From: Massariosphaeria phaeospora
Taxonomy: Eukaryota > Ascomycota > Dothideomycetes > Pleosporales
DNA length: 64,000 bases
Reading direction: 5' to 3'
NCBI GenBank assembly: GCA_011032825.1
Contig: JAADJZ010000021.1
Coordinates: forward strand, 682,001 to 746,000
This document shows positions 44,940-55,246 of the stretch, one piece after another. Position 1 is the first letter of the stretch, and the number at the start of each line of letters is the position of its first letter. The notes under the pieces are model-generated. The model saw only the letters and a list, made by a program, of their open reading frames with translations, was not told where the DNA came from and made no database searches. The translations under genes were made by a program, and so were the position numbers.

Positions 44940-46720
44940 TAAATTCTAAAAAATGTTCTATAAACGATTTGAAAAAGCTAAAGCATTACGTTTTAATAAC
45001 ATTAGCTAGTTAACTAAGATCTCAATTGCAATAGATAAGTAGTTTGCTTCTAATTATTTTAGTTTTTTTGTAGTTAAAAGATACTACGTTAACTGCAACT
45101 AGTAGCTTTAAAAAAAGTTACTAGATTTTGTTTTTTTACGCAGAAAACATACTAGTGCTGCTGCAGCTGCTAATATACTGCAAGTACTCTTAAACACTAG
45201 CATTAAATTACGCTTTCTAGCAATTACTACAAATAATGCTAAAAAAAACAAAACGCTTAGTTGTGTTATTAAACAGCAACTAAAAGCAAAGAACATACTT
45301 TAAAGCTTATTAAAAAACTTAATTTTGTATCTTGCTTACATTATTAACTTTGTTGTTTAAAATATTATTTTACGTTTTAAGCTTGCAGCATTAGTAAGTG
45401 CTAACGTTAAACTAAAAAAAATACTATAAAAACGCTATTTAAGCGACGTGCAAGCGAATATTTTTGTTTTAAACTCTTTTTGCAAAGTATACAGTGCGTT
45501 ATTATATACTTTTATTACAGCTTAATACACACCTAGCTTTAACCTATTTGCATAGCAATTAATTTATTGTTTTAACAATACAAGCAGTTTATTGCTACGC
45601 AACTACACTTGCTACTAAAACAACAAATGTCTATTATCCGCAACGTTAAAATATAATAAAATTTAACTTACAATATGTGCAAGCGCGCACTTAAAATTTA
45701 AAAATTTATTAACTAATAGCTAGTAAAAGAGATTGCACTTAAAATAACAATTAGTGCAAGCAGTATCCTAAATAATAAAAATATAGCAAAAGTAAACTTT
45801 TGCAACTTTTGCAACTTTAAGCAACTAAAATTAACACTAAACAAATAGCACTACTTAAAGTTAATTACTAATATGCTTAAAAACTTTAAAAACGCAACAA
45901 ACTTTTTAAGTAAAAACTATAAGCTACAAGTCTAGTATATCTAGCTTATGTACAACTATTTTTTCAACTTTCTAAATAGTATGCAAAACAAACTTAACAA
46001 TAATATAAAAAATTAAAATACTTTTAAGTAGCCTACAGTTGTACGAGCTGCTGTAGATAAAAAAAAAGCTAAACTTAGCAAGTATTATAAAAAAACTAGC
46101 GATAAACAAAAGTTTTTATTTAATTATGCTACTATTTTAAACTTTAGCTAAAAGCTTACGGCGTACGAGGTATAGTTATTACAGTTACTTATTACAGTTA
46201 TATGCTAACTACGCGTTTAGAATAAAACTTAAAATAATTAAAACAAGCACACTTACTGCGAAGAGTTTTTTGATTACTTTAATTGCTATAACAACGATAC
46301 TTGCTTTGCTTTTACTTCTATTTTTCTATTTTGTACAACTAAACTTTAAAGTAGTAAATAGTTTTAAAAACTAAAGTTTTTGCTTTAGTTGCTGCTAAGC
46401 AGTTTTTCATCTGTTAACCTAAACAAAATAAAAGAAAGAAAAAGCTTAACTCGCTAAAAAAAAGAGGCTTATCTAAGCATTGCTTGCGTACGCGCTAGTG
46501 CTTCTTTTTATATTCTTAAATAGTAGCAAGTAAATAAAAAAACGTATTTACGCTTATTACAAGTTGCAAAAAATGTACTTGTAGTACAAATTGCCTAGGT
46601 TAAAGTCAAGCGCAAATTTAACGTTGCTAAAAATATTATTAGCAATAAAAAGCACCAACTTGCTGCCTAAACAATTTAGCGAATTATAATATTAAAAAAC
46701 TGTATTGCTTAAGAAAAAGA
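44940..46720 (+). pseudogene. hAT transposase of copy 2
   Basis: Reading order: SIAIDKQFASNYFSFFVV (equivalent of the family's DxWTSxxxxxFLG), LRRKHTSAAAAANILQVLL, then LRFLAITTNNAKK at 45.2 kb (conserved Asp changed to Asn). Next is KNILKSLLKNLILYLAYIIN (family CLAHxxNL block), then a long middle part with a possible 51-nt intron at 46170-46220. At 46.54-46.71 kb comes a clear hATC dimerisation domain, with segments YLRLLQVAKNVLVVQIA and FNVAKNIISNKKHQLAA. The N-terminal limit is uncertain; a zinc-finger part may lie between 44.2 and 44.9 kb. Stops occur at Gln and Trp positions. Dead copy, but the best guide to the family. Confidence 0.78.
46170..46220 (+). other. Intron-like block in hAT transposase, copy 2 (51 nt)
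   Basis: GTATAGTTATTACAGTTACT at the start, GCTAAC branch site, TTTAG end. It contains two TTATTACAG units and is the longest of the series. The equivalent lies on the minus strand of copy 1 near 35.7 kb. Confidence 0.45.
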
Positions 46721-47413
46721 ATAGAACAGCGTTTTTTAGTTTGCAAAAGCAGATAATAAAAAACTACTATGTAACAAAGTTAAAAACTTACTTAACTTTT
46801 AAGCGTAGTATGTAAACTTTACTTTTAGGCCTACATCTACGCTTACACTTAGCTCGTTATCTAGGTTAATACCTAAGCTAATACTTAGGCTTATATTTAG
46901 CTTGTTATTTAGGCCTACATCTAGGCCTACATCTAGGCCTTTACAATTAAGAATAACTCTGTTAGATAATAATTTAGAAAAAAAGAATTTGCTACTTTTG
47001 CTACGAAAGCGCGCTTGACTTTTACGCTACTGTAATTAATATTTGTAGTAATACAACTTTTTTTACTCTACTTATGTTCTTGTACGTAAATAGTAGCTAT
47101 AATAACAAAACTTTGTAAATACAATTTGCGCGTTCTTAAATGTAATAACTAGCTGTAATAACTTTTTAAACTTTAGCAACTTTCTAAGCTAACACATAAC
47201 TTTATAACTTAAATATAACTTTTAACTTAACTTTAACTTTAAGCTTTAATTACTCTAACAAAACTATAACTTAACGTTTTGATAACACTAACTTAACTTC
47301 TACCTACGCTAGAGTAACTATAACTTAAATTTAACTTAAAGTTTGTGCAACTTATAACTTAACTTATACCTATCGATAGATACTCTCTACCTATTCGCTA
47401 GCGTAAGCTCTTT

Positions 47414-47699
47414 GAAAATATCGCTAATAACGACATAAAGAAAACTGCTTTTACTACAAGTTACAAAAAAAAGCTTATGTAATAAGCTAGAAGCTTAATA
47501 AAAAGCTTTAGTTATAGAACTTTAGTAGCTATTAACGCTGTACGTAATAGCTTCGATAATACCTAAAAAAGCTTCGCTAGCTTTTAATTAACGAAAGCTT
47601 TGCGGTATTAGATTTTTACATAGTTTTTAAAAGCGCTTTGCAAGTACTTTAAAAGCTAACTAACTATAAAGTATATAAAGCTTTTCTACTTGCGCTGTA
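47414..47699 (+). other. Gypsy copy E tail after hAT copy 2
   Basis: Short, degenerate stretch that was contiguous with 41388 before the hAT insertion, as the 8-bp duplication shows. No domain is recognisable. Confidence 0.4.
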
Positions 47700-48641
47700 G
47701 ATAAACTTTATTGAATTTATTATATTTTTTATCTAGAACCTACTATCTTTAGCGATTTCTTTTTAAAAACAAGATTTTAACTTTTTGCATACTTTTTTAC
47801 TTATTGCATATTCTCTAGCTACTTAACGTAGTTTGCTTTTTGCTGCTAAAGCGCAAGTATTTTTAGCGCGTTAAAAACTTAGCACGCCAACGCGTTTTCT
47901 ATATTAACAAAAAAAGCTTTTTTTTAGCTTTTAAAAACGCGTTTTTTGATATATATACAAAAAAAAACTACTAAAAAGCTTTTAAAGCGTTAGAAATAGT
48001 TTCTATTAACGCGTAAGTAGTATTAGATTGCTTTAAAGTGTAGCTGCGTACTTTACTAGCACTTTTATACCTAGAAACGCTGTAGTAGTTAAAAACTCTA
48101 AGCAATACGCACGAGTTTAGATTTTAGTTAAAGCTAGTACGCAATTTTTTTTTTAATTACTTGTTACAGCTTAGGCTAGCTTTTTGCAGCTTATAAAAAG
48201 TAGTAAACTTATACTGTACTAAAACGCTTTTCTTGCTGCTCGCAATAAAAAGCTTGAAAAGCAATTAGCAAAGCTTACAAAGCAGAAATCGCGTAAGCGC
48301 AAGTAGATTTAGCAAAGTAGTACTATAGAGTATAAAACTACTACAGCGTAAGTAGCTACTAAAGCGTTTGCAGCGCTTTAGCAATCTAAAAAAGCTTATA
48401 GTAGTAGTAATTAAAAACTAGCTTAACTAGCTCTACGGTGCTGTAGAAACTGTAGCGAAACTAGGCATAACGCGCAAACGTGCAAAAAAAATACAAAGAT
48501 ATATTCTAAATTAAATGCAAGCACAACGTACGTAGGTTTTTTATTTAATAGTAATAAAATTAAAAAAGCGTAACGTAAGTTGGTGCTGCTAAGTTTTTTT
48601 AGCTAAAGTAATAAGTTAGCTAAAGTAATAGTAAAATACGT
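47700..48641 (+). mobile_element. Fot1/pogo element no. 5, 5'-truncated
   Basis: The right end is ...AAAATACGT followed by TA (48642-48643), with AGCTAAAGTAATA repeated just inside it. The transposase C-terminal part (about 47.76-48.57 kb) aligns with element no. 4 at 54.36-55.17 kb, including the RTRKNA-less Cys knuckle region read as ETVAKLGITRKRAKK. No left TIR was found, so the 5' half is lost or unrecognisable. Degenerate. Confidence 0.62.
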
Positions 48642-48643
48642 TA

Positions 48644-49173
48644 CGCTTTTTTTAGTTTTTGTTAAACTTATTAATTTAGGCTAGCAATTTGCTTGTAAAA
48701 GTCGTTTAGCGCGTTAATAGCTTAGTATTGTTTAAGCAACGTTATAAATAGCTACAATGCGTTGTACAAAAAGTATTGCATTTTGTTTAAAGCAAGTTAT
48801 ATTCGGCACTTTATTTTTTAGATTTGGTACTCTATTTCTAGGTGTACGCTTGCACGGCGTTTTGCTAAAGTTTACTTAACGAATATTAAAACTTCGAACA
48901 ACAAAAGCTTTAGAGGTGCTAGCTACGTGCGCACTTACTATACTACTTCTATAGCAACTTAAAATACCTATACTTTAAACAAAGCTATAAAATTTGTATG
49001 CAATAGCAATACAACTTTTTGTAGCTTTTTTCTACTATGTAGTTGTTGCGTAGAGTTGCTGCAAGTGCGCGCGCAGCTAGCATCTCTAAAGCTTTTATCT
49101 ATTACAAACAAAAACAATACTAAGTATCGTAGACTAAGCAACGACGTAGAAAAGTTGTTAAAGCTTGCAAGTT
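48644..49173. other. AT-rich degenerate stretch before the right LTR-like repeat
   Basis: 530 bp, perhaps the 3' untranslated part of Gypsy copy E. One 77-codon frame on the minus strand (49201-48968) looks random. I see no motif or TE end inside. Confidence 0.4.
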
Positions 49174-49603
49174 TGCAAAACGAAAGTATAGCAATGCGCA
49201 AAGCAAAATTAAGTTAGCAGTTACGTAATAGTAATTAGTGCAATTAGAGCTTTAGCGAACTAAGCATACTAAGCAACGAGTGCTTAGCTAGTTTAAAGCG
49301 CTTAGCAACTAAGCATACTAAGCAAACTAAGCAAAACGCTTTTAGCAAAGAATTATAAAGCTATATAAATTAGTAGAATTTCTTTTACAATTTAAATTCT
49401 TTGTAGTTAACTCTTTTAAGTACATTTTATACATAGATTAGATCTATAGGCAACAAATTGTTACTTTGTTATTCTATTCGAAATAGAATTAAGATTGTTT
49501 TTTTACGTTGTTATTAAGCTTTTCGAACATAGAACAATTTCTTAAGCGAAATCTTCGAGTTCGATTAACAAGTACCTTTGGTAAAAGAACACTTCTAATA
49601 ACA
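49174..49603 (+). repeat. About 430-bp LTR-like repeat, right copy
   Basis: Matches 24099-24522 in the same orientation, ending TAATAACA. It includes CTATATAAATTAG and a local expansion of AAGCATACTAAGCAA units (about 49260-49335) that the left copy lacks. Candidate right LTR of Gypsy copy E. Confidence 0.5.
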
Positions 49604-51687
49604 CTATCGTTTAAATTTTTGATATTTATTAAGTAAACTTTAGCAAAACGCTGTGTAAGCGTACACTAAGTACGCTTGCGTACATCTAGAAATAAAGTGC
49701 TAAATATAAAAAATAAAGTGCTAAATATAGCTTACTTAATTTTAGTTGCTTAAAGTCGTAGAAATTTACTTTTGCTATATTTTTATTATCTAAAATACTG
49801 CCTACACTAACTGTTATCTTAAGTGCAATTTCTTTTACTAGCTATTTGTTAATAAATTTTTAAATTTTAAGTACGCGCTTGCACATATAGTAATTTAAAT
49901 TTTATTGTATTTTAACGTTGTAGATAATAGATGTTTGTTATTTTAGTAGCAAGTGTAGTTGCGTAGCGATAAACCGCTTGTATTGTTAATACAATAAATT
50001 AATTTCTATGCAAATAGCTTAAAACTAGCTATATATTAGGCTATAATAAAAGTATATAATAACGCACTATATACTTTGCAAAAAAAGTTTAAAACAAAAA
50101 TATTTGCTTGCACGTCGCTTAAATAGCGTTTTTGTAGTATTTTTTTTAGTTTAACGTTAGTACTTACTAATGCTGCAAGCTTAAAGTGTAAAATAATATT
50201 TTAAACAACAAAGTTAATAATGTAAGCAAGATACAAAATTAAGTTTTTTAATAAGCTCTAGAGTATGTTTTTTACTTTTAGTTGTTGTTTAATAACACAA
50301 CTAAGCGTTTTTTTTTTTTTTCTATTATCTATAGTAATTGCTAAAAAGCGTAATTTAATACTAGTATTTAAGAGTACTTGTAGTATATTAGTAGCTACAG
50401 CAGCACTAGTATGTTTTTCGCGTAAAAAAACGAAATCTAGTAACTTCTTTTAAAGCTGCTAGTTGTAGTCAACGAAGTATTCTTTAACTACAAAAAAACT
50501 AAAATAATTAAAAGCAAACTACTTATCTATCGCAATTAAGATTTTAGTTAACTAGTTAATGTTATTAAAAAGTAATACTTTAGCTTTTTTAAATCGTTTA
50601 TAGAACATTTTCTAAAATTTGAATTACCTAATACTTAGAATATTAAGTCAAAGAAATTAAAGAAATTGCTAGAATAAAAGCTGCTTAACTGTTTAAGAAA
50701 ACTAGTTGCTATATATAACTGCTCGTACTAGTTTTTATTTAAAAGCTTAGATTAAATATAGTAGTATAATAGTAGTAAATTAGAGTTAACGTAGTGCTAG
50801 CTGTAAACGAAATTAAAAGTAAATAAAAGTAAGCGTTCTTTAGTAGGTTCTAGATTTAAAGTAGTTAAGTAAGTATTTAGTTCTAATAGTTTTAACTGCT
50901 AGGTGCTAAAGAGCAAAACTGCAATTATAGCAAAATACGTAGAAATAGCTATTACTAGAATTAGTAGCTTTTTCAAACTATAGCTATACCTAACTAGTGC
51001 GTATAGCAGAGTTTTATTGCAGATTTGCTATTTTTAGGTCTAAAGCTTACTTAGCAGAACTCTACTACATTTCTACGCAGTTACTACTACTTTTTATTCT
51101 ATATTATTCTTAATATACGTAGAAAAATATTTTACTAAATGTAGTTTTTTTTTTTTCTCTTTAAACAAATTGCTTAGCGTTGAATTTAAATAAACAAATA
51201 AATAGCAAAAGTTTTGCTATGTTTATAACAAAAGGTAGAGTACAAAAGCGTAGGTACTATAATAATAAACTATAATAATTAGTATTAGAGTAAATTAAAA
51301 ATAGAGAATAAGTACATTGCTAAAGAAAAACACGCAGATTGTTTAAAAAAAACAGAACATGCTTTTTTACTTGCAAAACATTGCTAACGTTTAAGCGCAA
51401 AAGCTAAAGTAGTAATGCAACTAAAATTAGAGCTAGAATTAAAGCTACAGTAGTAGCGCTTTTATTCTATAGTTCTAATTAAGTTATACTTGCTAATCTA
51501 TTAATTGCAATATTATGCACGTTTTAAGCTGCGTTATAAATAGTAAATACTACTATGTTTATACTAGCAACGTTTTAATTTACATAAAAAAGTAAAGAGC
51601 TTTAGATTTGCGCTTTTTTATAAGCGTTACTATCGTTAGAGTAACTTAGTTTACTCTACTACTTTATCTACTACTTTATTCTACTTC

Positions 51688-51817
51688 TTATTTTTATTTT
51701 TATTTTTATTTTTATTTTTATTTTTATTTTTATTTTTATTTTTATTTTTATTTTTATTTTTATTTTTATTTTTATTTTTATTTTTATTTTTATTTTTATT
51801 TTTATCTTTATTTTTAT

Positions 51818-51850
<33 letters not shown>

Positions 51851-51876
51851 ATTTTTTTACTTTTTATTTTTTTTTA
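51688..51876. repeat. (TTTTTA)n microsatellite, about 190 bp
   Basis: Roughly 30 hexamer units, nearly perfect in the first two thirds. The same site in hAT copies 1 and 2 has only about four units (38.08 and 43.80 kb), so it expanded in copy 3 after the copies separated. Confidence 0.9.
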
Positions 51877-51978
51877 CTAGAGAACTTGTTTGCTTCTGCT
51901 AACGCTTTTCTCTACTAATTTTCTATTTTCTATTTGTTTTTATATTTATTGTAGAACTCGTTATTTTCTAAGTTGCTA

Positions 51979-52411
51979 ACGTACTTTATAAGTTCGCCGA
52001 ACACACAGGTTCGCCGAACACTTGTTTTTACTAAAGAAAATTAATAATCTAAGGCTTAATAACTCTAGATCTACTTAATAGAATTTTCTAAAATTTTAAT
52101 ATGTTATTTCTGTATACATTAACTTTTTAATTCTAATATTACTAAGCTCTACCTAGTCTAATTCTAGAGATACAAAAAATACGCTAAAGTAATTCCTGTA
52201 ATTTAGGCTTTCTTTAATAGCTTTTTGAATACTAAGGCTAGAGCTTAGTAACTTTAGGATCTTAAAGTTTATATAGATGCAGCTTAGTAGTGAAATTTTT
52301 AAAGAATTCTATAAAGTAGATCTAGAGTTATTAAGCTTTAGATTATTGATTTTCCTTAGTAAAAACAGGTGTTCGGCGAACCTATGTGTCCAGCGAACTT
52401 ATAAAGTACGT
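51979..52411. mobile_element. 433-bp MITE, copy 3
   Basis: Exactly 433 bp, TA at 51977-51978 and 52412-52413. hAT copy 1 near 38,217-38,235 has the same flanks joined at a single TA. Confidence 0.93.
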
Positions 52412-52561
52412 TACTTGCTTTTTCTTTATATTTATTAATTGTAAGCGCTAGAGTATACAAGCTGTTAATATTTTTATAAATATTATTGCTATTAACGCGT
52501 AGTTTAAAAAAAAGCGTAAGCTTGCGTAAGCTTGCGTAAGCTAGTATAGTTAGTATAAATA

Positions 52562-52994
52562 ACGTACTTTATAGGTTCGCCGAACACACAGGTTCGCCGA
52601 ACACTTGTTTTTACTAAAGAAAATCAATAATCTAAGGCTTAATAACTCTAGATCTACTTTATAGAATTCTTTTAAAATTTCACTACTAAGCTGCATCTAT
52701 ATAAACTTTAAGATTCTAAAGTTACTAAGCTCTAGCCTTAGTATTTAAAAAGCTATTAAAGAAAGCCTAAATTACAAGAATTATTATAGCGTATTTTTTG
52801 TATCTCTAGAATTAGACTAGGTAGAGCTTAGTAATATTAGAATTGAAAAGTTAATGTATACAGAAATAACATATTAAATTTTTAGAAAATTCTATTAAGT
52901 AGATCTAGAGTTATTAAGCTTTAGATTATTAATTTTCTTTAGTAAAAACAAGTGTTCGGCGAACCTATGTGTTCGGCGAACTTATAAAGTACGT
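52562..52994. mobile_element. 433-bp MITE, copy 4 (inverted)
   Basis: Exactly 433 bp, TA at 52560-52561 and 52995-52996. Its inner region is reversed relative to the other three copies. It sits inside the intron-like block that is uninterrupted at 38340-38386 in hAT copy 1. Confidence 0.93.
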
Positions 52995-53397
52995 TATATA
53001 ATAAACTACTATAATAACTTACTTTTAGTTTTTTAGCAGTTACTAGTGTTAGATTCTCTAGAGTTAACGTTTTTACAAACTTTTGCTAATTTATTTTAGC
53101 TTTTTTATTTTTAAACGAATTATTTTTTAACTTAGTTAATTTGTTTAAGTAGATACAACGTATAATTCTATTAGTAGCCTCGCTAGCGCTAAATATTCGC
53201 GACATTAGCTAACTTTTAATTTTTCTTTTATTTTTTAGTACTTTGGTAATTTGTTTAAGAATGTTTTTGTGCTATTAAAAGTTAACATTGTAATAATTAC
53301 AAGCTTACTTCTTATAGACAAAGCTAAGTTTTGCTTAAAACTACTTAACTACGTATTGTAAGTACAATAATGTAATAAACTAATTAATAACTTACTA

Positions 53398-55246
53398 ACG
53401 TAATCTACTACTAAGTAGAATACTTTACTAAGTAGAATAGTTTCTGCCAAAAACTTCTACTCTTTTATTAACGCAATATGTTTCAACAACAAAACGCGCA
53501 ATTATCTAACTAAAAAAGCAGAATTTAGCTTGCTTTTTCTGCTTATAATAGCTAACAATTCTAAAGCCTTTAACGCGCTGCTAAGGCATTTAAAGTACTT
53601 TTTACAATACTTTTTTACTAACGCAAAGAAGTTACGCATTGCTTTAAAACTTGCTACGCTTAACATAAACTTACTACAACTAAAAAGCAAACAATTGTTT
53701 AATATATTCTTAACTTCGATTCGCAAGAATTTGCGCTTCGACTGTGCGAGATAGTAGATATAGCTAATAAACTACTAGTTATACGCAGTAGTAAACTAGT
53801 TAGCAAGCACTAAACTAAGCGCTTTGTAACGCGTTTAGCTAAGCTTAAAATAGCTTTTAATTAAGCAAAGAATAGGCAGAGAATACTGCAAAAAGATTCT
53901 GCGATTATTAGCGCGTAGTTTAAGCTAGTAGAGAAAACCAAAGCTAAGTACAGCGTTTATAACAACGACGTGCACAACTTTAATAAAACTAGTTTCTAAA
54001 TAAGCGTTATTAGCTCTATAAAAGTTGTTACAAGTTTAGAAAAACGCGCTCGTTTTAAGCTAGTTTAGCTAAGTAATCGCAAGTAGGTTATAGTAATTCA
54101 AAGCATTTGCGCTACTAAGTACGCAATCTTGCTTTTTATTATTTACAAAAAACGCGTTTACATTTTAGCGTAGTACAAGAAAACTTTAATACTGCGCAAT
54201 AAAAAGCTTTTAGTTTCTAAAAATAGCTAAACTAACAACGCGCTTAGTTTAAAGTAGTTAAAGCACTTTAACGCGTATACAAAAGCGCGCTAAGTAGAAG
54301 TATACAAGCTGCTTATACTTAATAAGCGCAAAAGCTACTTTAACTAAAAGTTTATAAACTATTGCTTTAAAAACAAAATCTTTACTTTTTGCATGCTACT
54401 TTACTCGTTGCATATTTTTTAGCTACTTAACGTAGTTTACTTTTTGCTATTAAAGCGCAAGTACTTTTAGCGTATTAGAAACTTAGCACGCTAGCGCGTT
54501 TTTTATATTAACAAAAAAATCTTTTTGCTAGCTTTTAAAAACGCGTTTTTTAAAGTGTTTACAACAAAGAACTGCAAAAAAGCTTTTAAAGCTTTAGAGC
54601 TAGTTTCTATTAACGCGTAAGTAGTTTTTAATCGTTTTAAAGTATAGCTATTTACTTTGCTACTACTTTTTGCACTAAAAACGCTGTAGTAGTTAAAAAC
54701 ACTAAGTAATACGTACGAGTTTAGATCTTAGTTAAAGCTTGTACGCAAGTTTTTTACTTAATTACTTGTTATAGCTTAAGCAGGCTTTTTCTAGCTTATA
54801 AAAAGTAGTAAGCTAATGCTGCACTAAAACGCGCTTTTTGCTGCTCGCAACAAAGAACTTAAAAAGCAACTAGCAGAAATAACTAAGCGAAAATTGCGCA
54901 AAAGAAAGTAGATTTAGTAGAGTAGTACTATAGAGTATAAAAGTACTACAACGCAAGTAGCTACTAAAGCGTTTGCAAAGCTTTAGCAATTAAAGAAAAC
55001 TTGTAGTAGTAGTAATTAAAAACGAGCTTAACTAGCTCTATAGCGCTGTAGAAACTGCGGCAAAACTAGGTACAATGCACAAACGTGCAAAAAAAATCCA
55101 AAAGCATTTTCTAAATTAAATGCTAGCACGACGTACGTAGGCTTTTTGTTTAATAGCAATAAAATTAAAAATGCGTAACATAAGTTGGTTATGCTAAAGC
55201 TTTTTATTTTACTTAGTAAAGTGTTCTACTTAGTAGTAGATTACGT
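53398..55246 (+). mobile_element. Fot1/pogo DNA transposon no. 4 (1,849 bp)
   Basis: TIRs start ACGTAATCTACTACTAAGTA and carry ACTAAGTAGAATA twice in tandem. TA lies at 53396-53397 and 55247-55248. hAT copy 1 shows the empty site (AATAACTTAC-TA-CTTTTTTGT at about 38,750-38,770). Inserted immediately beside the donor of an intron-like block. Confidence 0.92.
53470..55177 (+). pseudogene. Transposase of Fot1/pogo element no. 4, broken
   Basis: Recognisable parts are an N-terminal region with CEIVDIANKLLVIRSSKLVS at 53.74 kb, a region near 54.4 kb matching the family's LQPLDVxCF block, then YINKKIFLLAFKNAFFKVF and FKALELVSINA (54.5-54.6 kb; family: GAGLVPxxP). Last come a basic segment ITKRKLRKRK and a CCHC-like knuckle CRNCGKTRYNAHTCKK at 55.06 kb, before a TAA at 55175-55177. 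The terminal knuckle identifies a known fungal Fot1 subgroup. Frames are broken by stops at Gln codons and small indels. Confidence 0.78.

Larger units (their letters stand above)
41389..47405 (+). mobile_element. hAT transposon, copy 2 (6,017 bp)
   Basis: A perfect 8-bp target duplication AGCTCTTT (41381-41388 and 47406-47413) defines both ends. Termini are TAGGCTAGCGAATAAGTAGA on the left and, inward from the right, TACGCTAGCGAATAGGTAGA. An 8-bp duplication plus the transposase motifs place it in the hAT superfamily. It is inverted relative to copy 1, with only 877 bp of Gypsy sequence between them. The transposase occupies roughly the right half; the left 3 kb is unassigned. Confidence 0.92.

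Noticed and set aside
45108..45296. Conserved 62-codon open frames (45108-45296 minus, 50265-50453 plus)
   Set aside because: They are antisense to the hAT transposase core block in copies 2 and 3, so their conservation comes from the other strand.
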